Shown here piece after piece: positions 28,795 to 34,424 of a stretch of DNA of 34,424 bases; the first letter of the stretch is position 1, and each line of letters starts with the position of its first letter. The translations under genes and the position numbers were made by a program. The notes beneath the pieces are model-generated. The model saw only the letters and a list, made by a program, of their open reading frames with translations. It was not told the origin of the DNA and did no database searches. Source of the DNA: Candidatus Jorgensenbacteria bacterium (GTDB lineage Bacteria; Patescibacteriota; Minisyncoccia; UBA6257; GWB1-50-10); NCBI GenBank assembly GCA_016234345.1, contig JACRFG010000034.1, forward strand, positions 1-34,424, read 5' to 3'.

Positions 28795-29283
28795 ATGACC
28801 CACTACGTAAGCCGTTCCTCAAACACAACCAAGAAAATAGGGGCTGTTTTGGCCGCTGAAGCATCTAGTCATCTCCGCAGAACCAACCAATCCCTAGTTA
28901 TAGCTCTAGTTGGAGAATTGGGGTCAGGCAAAACAACTTTTATACAAGGGTTTGCTCGCGGCCTCGGCATAAAACAACGCCTTACAAGTCCCACCTTTTT
29001 AATATTAAAACGTTATTATTTACCTAAAAAACAAAAGGGCGTTAAATCTCTCCTATCAATAAATAAAAACTCGCTTTTCCACATTGACGCTTACCGAATC
29101 AAAAGATCGAGGGATTTAAATTTTGTTGATCTTAAAAAGATAATCAATAACGGAAAATGTATATTATTAATCGAGTGGGCCGATAAAATAAAACGTCTGA
29201 TGCCTAAAAGCACTCTCTGGATTTATTTTCGTCATGGATCGGACGAACATGAAAGACTAATCGATTTCAGCACCAAACCATGA
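28795..29283 (+). CDS. tsaE: tRNA threonylcarbamoyladenosine biosynthesis ATPase TsaE
   Basis: TsaE works with TsaB and TsaD to make t6A37 on ANN-decoding tRNAs. The 162-aa protein has the full motif set: GELGSGKTTFIQGFARGLGI (P-loop), LTSPTFLILKRYY (family S-P-T-F-x-L/I), FHIDAYRIKRSRDLNFVDL (family H-x-D-x-Y-R) and CILLIEWADKIKRLMP (family E-W-x-x). A Lys-rich insert (about residues 77-90, LPKKQKGVKSLLSINKN) makes it slightly longer than E. coli TsaE. The stop overlaps the polA start as ATGA, indicating translational coupling. tsaB and tsaD are not in this window. Confidence 0.95.
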   Translation: MTHYVSRSSNTTKKIGAVLAAEASSHLRRTNQSLVIALVGELGSGKTTFIQGFARGLGIKQRLTSPTFLILKRYYLPKKQKGVKSLLSINKNSLFHIDAYRIKRSRDLNFVDLKKIINNGKCILLIEWADKIKRLMPKSTLWIYFRHGSDEHERLIDFSTKP

Positions 29284-31763
29284 AAACCTTTCTGCTCATT
29301 GATGCAAACGCCTTAATACACAGATCGTTCCATGCCTTGCCACCGTTAACCACGCCTGATGGTAGAGCGGCTGGTGCGCTTTATGGCCTCTCAAGCACGC
29401 TTCTTAAAACACTGAAGGATCAACCTCCCGAATACATCGCCGCCGCCTTTGATCGTCCCGAACCTACCTTCCGGGACGAAATCTTCGATGATTACAAAGC
29501 CCACCGACCGCCGGCCGCTCAAGAACTTATAGATCAAATTATTGCTGCACACGAACTCTTTAAACGATTCGGCATAACCACATTCGAACAGCCCGGCTTT
29601 GAAGCTGACGATATTATCGGCACCCTAGTTCAACAATTTAAAACAGAAAAAGATCTCCGTGTTGTTATACTTACCGGCGATCTCGACACGCTTCAGCTAG
29701 TAGAAAATGATAAGGTGCTTGTCCAAACCATGAAAAAGGGTGTAAGCGAAACCGTTCTATATAATGAAGAAGCAGTTAAACTGAGATACAATCTTTCGCC
29801 TCTACAACTTCCCGATTATAAAGGCTTGGTCGGTGATCCTTCTGACAACATTCCTGGAGTTTTAGGAATTGGACCTAAAAGCGCCTCCAAGCTCCTTAAT
29901 GAATATCAAACCTTAGAAAATGTATATGCTCATCTATCAGTTTTAAGCGATGTCCTACACAAAAAATTGGCGCCGCAAAAGGAACAAGCATTATTGTCAA
30001 AAAAATTGGCCATCATCCGCCGCGATGTGCCGATCGAAACAAACCTAGAGACGCTAAAATTCGACAAGATCGATCCAGTAAGCCTTGTTAATTATTTTAA
30101 CAAACTGGGTTTTGAAAGCTTGATTAAACGATTTGATAAAATTAATACTAATGAAACGGATAACGGAACCGTTGATTCTCGATCGATGATCGAAACATCA
30201 GATATAATAGTAGTTACAGACGAAAAAGACGCACGCGAAAAAATAAAATCTATTACCACCGACGACGGGTTAAAAGTGGCATTTGATTGGAAATCTATCA
30301 TCAAAAACATGGAATCTCCGCGGTTGGCCATTAAGCCGCCTATTTTCGATATACAAATAGCTGGCTGGTTACTTGATCCGGATCAAAAAGATTTTTCTAT
30401 TAAAGCTCTCAGTCGTCGTCTCTTAAAAAAATCGGTGTTGGACGATCTTTATCCAAGCAAAAACGCTGTTGTTGATCTTTTTTTATTTCTTGATAAAAAG
30501 ATTAAATCTTATGAACTTGATCATGTATTCAAAAATATAGAAATGCCGCTTATTCCTATATTAGCGGCTATGGAACGAAGCGGCATTGCGGTACACACCA
30601 AAACTCTCTCGTCGCTAAAAAATGCCCTGGATTCAGAACTTAGTTCACTAACTTCACAAATTTATAAAGAAGCGGGTGAAGAATTCAATATCAACTCACC
30701 TCAACAAGTGGCTCATATTCTATTCGAAGTATTAGGTCTGAAACCCAAAAAACGGGCTGGTAGCGGACACCACCGTACCGACAAAGAAGTGCTCTCTACG
30801 CTTGTAGAAAAACATCCCATTATCTCCTTAATGCTTAATTACCGGGAAGATTTCAAAATAAAAACAGCTTTTATTGAGCCTTTAATAAAATCGATCGAAG
30901 AAGACGGAAGAATACGTACTACCTTCCTGCAAACCGGAACAGCTACCGGACGCTTAGCCTCCGAAAAACCAAATCTTCAAAACATTCCTCAAGAATCAAA
31001 ATGGTCCAAAGAGATAAGAAAGGCTTTCGAAGCCACTCCGGGTTACACCTTGCTCTCCTTTGATTATTCTCAACTTGAACTCCGCGTACTTGCTCATTTA
31101 TCAAACGACAAAAATCTTATACGGGCGTTTTGCGACAATCGCGACATCCATCAACACACCGCCTCAAAAGTTTTCAATGTTTCTCTAGACCAAGTAACAC
31201 CGGCTATGAGGAGAACCAGTAAAACCTTAAACTTTGGAATAGTTTACGGCATGGGAGTGCGCGCCTTCAGCCGTGAAAGTGGTTTTAATCTAGATGAAGC
31301 CGAACGGTTTATGGACGAATATTTTATGGAATTTCCCACCATAAAAGAATGGCAAGACCGAATTAAAGCTGACGCACAAACTTTCGGCTACATAAAAAAT
31401 GAAAATGGGCGGCGGCGTTGGTTTATTAAAATGGCTGGTAATGGTTTGTTTTCAGGGGAGTTTGAGCGGGCGGCTATAAACATGCCAATTCAATCTCTCG
31501 GAGCCGATATCTTGAAATTGGCTATGATCAAAATAGCCGCAATGGTTAAAAAGAACGATTGGAACGAAAATATTCTAAGATTACTTCTTACCATACACGA
31601 TGAATTGCTCTTCGAAGTACGCGATGATATGCTTAAAATTATAGCGCTAACTATTAATAAAATAGCAGAAGAGGCATATCCCTTAAACGTGCCATTGGTA
31701 GTGGAAGCGAAACACGGTAAAAATTGGGGAATGATGAGCAAATTATCCGTAAACGCATCGTGA
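29280..31763 (+). CDS. polA: DNA polymerase I with 5'-3' exonuclease and inactive proofreading domain
   Basis: 827 aa, similar in size to Taq polymerase. Residues 1-290 are the 5' nuclease: FLLIDANALIHRSFHALPPL, FDRPEPTFRDEIFDDYKAHR, QPGFEADDIIGTLVQQF, ILTGDLDTLQLV, GLVGDPSDNIPGVLGIGPKS. The 3'-5' exonuclease-like domain (about 300-420) lacks the D-x-E metal site (VAFDWKSI instead), so proofreading is probably absent. The polymerase domain is intact: TGTATGRLASEKPNLQNIPQ, LSFDYSQLELRVLAHLS (motif A), RRTSKTLNFGIVYGMG (motif B, O helix with Arg/Lys/Tyr) and LLTIHDELLFEVRDD (motif C). It fills gaps in repair and removes RNA primers. It lies in a co-oriented run with ruvB-tsaE upstream and a kinase gene downstream. 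Confidence 0.97.
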   Translation: MKTFLLIDANALIHRSFHALPPLTTPDGRAAGALYGLSSTLLKTLKDQPPEYIAAAFDRPEPTFRDEIFDDYKAHRPPAAQELIDQIIAAHELFKRFGITTFEQPGFEADDIIGTLVQQFKTEKDLRVVILTGDLDTLQLVENDKVLVQTMKKGVSETVLYNEEAVKLRYNLSPLQLPDYKGLVGDPSDNIPGVLGIGPKSASKLLNEYQTLENVYAHLSVLSDVLHKKLAPQKEQALLSKKLAIIRRDVPIETNLETLKFDKIDPVSLVNYFNKLGFESLIKRFDKINTNETDNGTVDSRSMIETSDIIVVTDEKDAREKIKSITTDDGLKVAFDWKSIIKNMESPRLAIKPPIFDIQIAGWLLDPDQKDFSIKALSRRLLKKSVLDDLYPSKNAVVDLFLFLDKKIKSYELDHVFKNIEMPLIPILAAMERSGIAVHTKTLSSLKNALDSELSSLTSQIYKEAGEEFNINSPQQVAHILFEVLGLKPKKRAGSGHHRTDKEVLSTLVEKHPIISLMLNYREDFKIKTAFIEPLIKSIEEDGRIRTTFLQTGTATGRLASEKPNLQNIPQESKWSKEIRKAFEATPGYTLLSFDYSQLELRVLAHLSNDKNLIRAFCDNRDIHQHTASKVFNVSLDQVTPAMRRTSKTLNFGIVYGMGVRAFSRESGFNLDEAERFMDEYFMEFPTIKEWQDRIKADAQTFGYIKNENGRRRWFIKMAGNGLFSGEFERAAINMPIQSLGADILKLAMIKIAAMVKKNDWNENILRLLLTIHDELLFEVRDDMLKIIALTINKIAEEAYPLNVPLVVEAKHGKNWGMMSKLSVNAS

Positions 31764-31765
31764 AT

Positions 31766-33100
31766 ATGAATAACGTCTCTACAAAATCTTCCCAAACGCT
31801 CCAAGAACACTTGCGAAATCCTGAGATACTTTCACTGTTCATACTCATCGGCATATCTTTTATTTTGTCGGTAATTACTCTGTTTGTAGCCCCGCTTTTT
31901 ATCGGCGCTATTCTTATCATGACCGTTGCCGGTCTCGGATTTTCGGTAGTACGGATAACCCTAAAGACCTTATCCGTAGAACGGGGCTTGATATTAACTG
32001 GCAGCGAGCTCGATGCTATTATCAAACACTTAAAAGACGGTGTGGTTATTTATAGCCCGAACTTCACCATACTTTCGATGAACCGGGCGGGTGAAGAGAT
32101 TTTCAACGTAGAAACCAAAGACGTTGTCGGAAAATCCATAGACCCAAGCTTAGTCAAAAACCCCAAGCTCCGTACCCTAACACAGGTTATTTTCCCTTCG
32201 TTGGCTCCGACCGTCCGACAAACATCCGAAGCTGATACCTGGCCTCAAATAATTGATATATCTCTGGATGAACCGAGATTGGAACTAGAAACAACCTTAC
32301 ACCGTCTGGCTGACCAAAATGGCAAATCTATTGGCTTTCTAAAAATAGTGAGGGATAGGACTCGGGAAAAAACTATTATCGAATCCAAAACAGAATTTAT
32401 CAATGTAGCAGCCCATCAACTAAGAACGCCTCTTACGGCTATGAATTGGGCTCTGGAAAACCTTAAAAAAATGGCTGCTTCAGGATCCCAAGAGATGCGA
32501 GACTTAATTGACCAAGCTTTCCAAATATCCGAACGCTCTCTCAAAATCACCAACGATCTTTTGGATGCTTCGAAAATAGAGGACGGTAAATTCGGATACC
32601 AATTCAAGGCTATTAATCTTTCCGAACTTATACAAAAAGTTGTGGGCGCCGCAACTCCCATAGCCAACCAATACTCTGTCCGCCTTTATATAGATTTAAA
32701 AACTATCCCATCACTCGAGATACATGCCGACCACGATCGCATAATTACCGCCCTTTTAAACCTTATCGAAAATTCAATTAAATATAACGTTAAAAATGGT
32801 AAGGTTGTAATTACTACAGAATCTAGCTCTGGTGCACCCTTTGTTAAAATAAGCGTTGAAGACAGCGGCATCGGCGTACCAGAAGAAGATCTAAAAAAGG
32901 TATTTCAAAAATTTCATCGCAGCTCAAACGCAGTTCAAGTCGAACCCAACGGCACTGGCTTAGGACTATACATAACCAAAAACATAATAGAGCGTCATGG
33001 CGGAATAATCGGCTTTACATCAACCCTAAACAGAGGCACCACTTTTTGGTTCACCCTACCACTAAACCCGGATTTAATACCTCACAAAGAGTTTGTTTAA
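31766..33100 (+). CDS. Membrane-bound PAS-domain sensor histidine kinase
   Basis: 444 aa from the ATG at 31766, 2 nt after the polA stop; a GTG at 31760 is an alternative overlapping start. Two membrane helices at about 22-40 and 45-63 with almost no loop between them, so no large outer sensor domain. A PAS domain follows (about 78-200, ELDAIIKHLKDGVVIYSPNF, MNRAGEEIFNVETKDVVGKS), then HisKA with FINVAAHQLRTPLTAMNWAL (phospho-acceptor His217) and a complete HATPase: N box NLIENSIKYN, G1 VEDSGIGVPEEDLKKVF, F box FQKFHRS, G2 NGTGLGLYITKNI. There is no response regulator gene in the window, so the partner is elsewhere. Sensing is likely at or inside the membrane. Confidence 0.94.
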   Translation: MNNVSTKSSQTLQEHLRNPEILSLFILIGISFILSVITLFVAPLFIGAILIMTVAGLGFSVVRITLKTLSVERGLILTGSELDAIIKHLKDGVVIYSPNFTILSMNRAGEEIFNVETKDVVGKSIDPSLVKNPKLRTLTQVIFPSLAPTVRQTSEADTWPQIIDISLDEPRLELETTLHRLADQNGKSIGFLKIVRDRTREKTIIESKTEFINVAAHQLRTPLTAMNWALENLKKMAASGSQEMRDLIDQAFQISERSLKITNDLLDASKIEDGKFGYQFKAINLSELIQKVVGAATPIANQYSVRLYIDLKTIPSLEIHADHDRIITALLNLIENSIKYNVKNGKVVITTESSSGAPFVKISVEDSGIGVPEEDLKKVFQKFHRSSNAVQVEPNGTGLGLYITKNIIERHGGIIGFTSTLNRGTTFWFTLPLNPDLIPHKEFV

Positions 33101-33123
33101 ATAGAAAATAATTATATTATCCT

Positions 33124-33657
33124 ATGGCCGGACATAGCCACTGGAAACAAATAAAAACTCATAAGGGGGTGGCCGATCAGAAAAGAGGAATAGCTTTTTC
33201 TAAACTATTGAATGCTGTAGCTATTGCGGCCAAAAGCGAACCTAACCCCGATTTTAATCCTCGCCTCCGAACCACTATTAATAAAGCACACACAGCCGGA
33301 GTTCCAAACGAAAACATCGAACGGGCCATAAAGCGAGCATCAAGTCAAAACGATAACCTAGAAGAAATTATGGTCGAGGCGTATGGACCCGGCGGCACCG
33401 CTATAATAATCGAAGCGATCACCGACAGCCGAAACAGAACCATACAAGAACTTAAGGCCTTACTTAAAGAACTGGGAGCAAAATGGGCCGAACAAGGAAG
33501 CGTACGATGGGCCTTCGAATTCCAATCGCAAACCAATGGTTGGTTGGCAAAATTTTCTCAACAAATTTCACCCGAAGATATGACAAAATTAAAATCGCTG
33601 ATTCAAACAATCGAAAATCACGGTGACGTACAATCTGTTTACGCCAACGCTATCTAA
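33124..33657 (+). CDS. yebC: YebC/PmpR-family protein with internal deletion
   Basis: YebC-type proteins bind nucleic acid; members act as transcription regulators, and some help ribosomes through proline stretches. The N-terminus is canonical: MAGHSHWKQIKTHKGVADQK, RGIAFSKLLNAVAIAAKSEP, NKAHTAGVPNENIERAIKRA, EEIMVEAYGPGGTAIIIEAI, TDSRNRTIQELKALLKELGA, GSVRWAFEFQSQ. The family then normally has a further domain of 60-70 residues before a C-terminal D-x-D-V-Q-x-V-Y-x-N. Here the chain jumps to LKSLIQTIENHGDVQSVYAN, so the 177-aa protein lacks most of that region. The reading frame is clean, so this looks like evolved shortening, not a frameshift. It is 1 bp before ruvC, an arrangement common in bacteria. 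Confidence 0.93.
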   Translation: MAGHSHWKQIKTHKGVADQKRGIAFSKLLNAVAIAAKSEPNPDFNPRLRTTINKAHTAGVPNENIERAIKRASSQNDNLEEIMVEAYGPGGTAIIIEAITDSRNRTIQELKALLKELGAKWAEQGSVRWAFEFQSQTNGWLAKFSQQISPEDMTKLKSLIQTIENHGDVQSVYANAI

Positions 33658-33658
33658 T

Positions 33659-34129
33659 ATGGTCATACTTGGTATCGATCCAGGAACAACCAGGGTTGGT
33701 TACGGCGTAATTAAAAAGAGTGGACCAACTATTTCGTATATAGATGCTGGACTTCTAGATATACCGAAAGCAGCGCCAAAAACTACTAAGCTTGTTATAC
33801 TTGATCGTGAAATAAATGATCTACTTGACCGTTTCTCACCAGCACGAGTCGGCATAGAACGTATTTTTTTCTCAAAAAATCAGAAAACTGCTTTAGACGT
33901 GGCCGAAGCCCGTGGGGTAATCATGACTTCAATAGTGAAAAAATCCATACCAATGCTTGAGTTTACGCCGTCCAGCGTCAAAGCCGCCCTAACTGGCGAC
34001 GGACGGGCCTCAAAAACAGGGGTGGCCAAGATAGTATCATATATTCTCAAACGCGATGTAGGGCTTATTGACGACGTAACCGACGCTCTAGCAATCGCCA
34101 TTGTAACTAGTAATGAACCTTGGAACTAA
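33659..34129 (+). CDS. ruvC: Holliday junction resolvase RuvC
   Basis: RuvC nicks four-way junctions symmetrically after RuvAB migration. The Met at 33659 gives MVILGIDPGTTRVGYGVIKK and 156 aa; the longer frame from 33623 lies inside yebC. The acidic catalytic residues are visible: Asp7 in GIDPGT, Glu in VGIERIFFSKNQKTALDVAE, and the Asp pair near the C-terminus in DDVTDALAIAI. The conserved EARGVIMTS and SSVKAALTGDGRASKTGVAK (family K-x-x-v-t-G-x-G-x-A-x-K) are also present. It closes the rightward block yebC-ruvC. A promoter for the next small ORF begins 23 bp after it, and I see no terminator hairpin between. Confidence 0.97.
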   Translation: MVILGIDPGTTRVGYGVIKKSGPTISYIDAGLLDIPKAAPKTTKLVILDREINDLLDRFSPARVGIERIFFSKNQKTALDVAEARGVIMTSIVKKSIPMLEFTPSSVKAALTGDGRASKTGVAKIVSYILKRDVGLIDDVTDALAIAIVTSNEPWN

Positions 34130-34151
34130 CATCCGTCCACTTGGTTGGGGA

Positions 34152-34179
34152 TTGACACCCACAAAACCCTAGTTATACT
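34152..34179 (+). promoter_or_regulatory. Sigma70-type promoter near the right end of the window
   Basis: TTGACA (34152-34157), a 16-nt spacer and TATACT (34174-34179). The predicted start near 34186 is followed by a small hairpin CCGCA-TT-TGCGG (34194-34205) and about 50 nt of leader with no obvious Shine-Dalgarno site. Confidence 0.65.
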
Positions 34180-34238
34180 ATCCCCAAGTAATCACCGCAT
34201 TTGCGGAAAAGGTCGTTTGAGCAACAACGAATTACACT

Positions 34239-34403
34239 ATGGTAAGCACGCTACCCTCATCAACAAAAACACCGTGGTTAAACTACAGCGCCGACGACGA
34301 TCTAGACACCAACGACGACGCGCTCACAGACGATGAAGAAGACGACTTAAAACCACAGGAAGATGCTGAGGAATTAGAAGAATCACCAGAAGATCAATAT
34401 TAG
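34239..34403 (+). CDS. Short highly acidic protein (54 aa), tentative
   Basis: An ATG at 34239 opens a 54-aa frame: MVSTLPSSTKTPWLNYSADD, then DLDTNDDALTDDEEDDLKPQ, then a Glu/Asp-rich tail ending EDQY and TAG-TAG. About 40% of residues are Asp or Glu, so it should be disordered. The acidic frame beats the Arg-rich frame on the same strand (from 34145), which is simply GAC/GAA repeats read out of register. A TACACT directly abuts the ATG, and a better promoter lies 60 bp upstream. No ribosome-binding site is visible, so a start elsewhere or a non-coding leader is possible. Function unknown. Confidence 0.45.
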   Translation: MVSTLPSSTKTPWLNYSADDDLDTNDDALTDDEEDDLKPQEDAEELEESPEDQY

Positions 34404-34424
34404 TAGTGTAAATTAAAGTTTTAA

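Noticed and set aside
30180-30540. Active proofreading exonuclease in PolA
   Set aside because: The domain is present by position but the D-x-E site is not visible, as in Taq-type enzymes.
34145-34336. Arg-rich 63-aa ORF
   Set aside because: The RRRRSRHQRRRAHRR tail is the acidic GAC/GAA repeat read in another frame, and the ORF begins before the promoter found at 34152.
1-34424. CRISPR array, prophage or insertion sequence
   Set aside because: I saw no regularly spaced direct repeats, Cas, integrase, transposase or phage structural genes, and all intergenic gaps are short and explained by promoters, terminators or the RNA.

Overview
This AT-rich window reads as chromosomal DNA of a Patescibacteria (Candidate Phyla Radiation) bacterium, most likely of the Parcubacteria side. 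The signs are a Cys-rich zinc-ribbon protein and several small membrane proteins of types common there, shortened versions of normal proteins (half-length MFS carrier, 177-aa YebC, MurE-like ligase without its first domain, MGMT reduced to its catalytic domain), very tight gene packing, an EndoQ repair nuclease and a translation-factor-like 86-aa protein. UGA is used as an ordinary stop (infC, rpmI, polA), so the UGA-glycine code of Gracilibacteria/Absconditabacteria does not apply. I see no phage, transposon, CRISPR array or antibiotic-resistance island.

Layout. 1-4229 (+): an edge-truncated zinc-ribbon protein, small hypotheticals, a BFN-UVR protein with a GNAT-like partner, then infC-rpmI-rplT. 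4237-10225 (-): one tight operon: membrane protein, membrane-anchored ClpC-like AAA+, half MFS carrier, PolX, NUDIX, MGMT. 10334-12181 (-): a small membrane protein with a possible operator, and EndoQ. 12296-18504 (-): beta-CASP nuclease, LOG-like protein, EF-like protein, amino-acid permease, O-antigen ligase, tRNA-Arg(CCG), NUDIX, murB. 18642-19216 (+): a two-gene hypothetical operon. 19291-21162 (-): ruvA and a MurE-like ligase. 21282-22005 (+): a zinc-binding hypothetical and rpsT. 22026-25696 (-): a secreted protein, mutM, an SPFH protein and holA. 25828-34129 (+): pilB, ruvB-tsaE-polA-histidine kinase-yebC-ruvC. Between pilB and ruvB, on the minus strand, sits an apparently unannotated structured RNA with its own promoter and terminator. 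The window ends with a 54-aa acidic ORF.

Themes. DNA repair and replication dominate: MGMT, PolX, EndoQ, MutM, PolA, HolA and all of RuvA/B/C (with ruvA apart from ruvB and ruvC). Envelope functions are MurB, the MurE-like ligase, O-antigen ligase, PilB and SPFH. The most informative pattern is at gene starts. At several genes the -10 hexamer ends only 6-9 nt before the start codon, which predicts leaderless mRNAs. infC appears to start at AUC in that position and holA at GUG. Genes for secreted or lineage-specific small proteins instead have clear -35/-10 promoters, untranslated leaders and strong Shine-Dalgarno sites. Terminator hairpins often run straight into the next promoter.

All calls come from reading the sequence and remembered family motifs. 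No database search, folding program or alignment was run.
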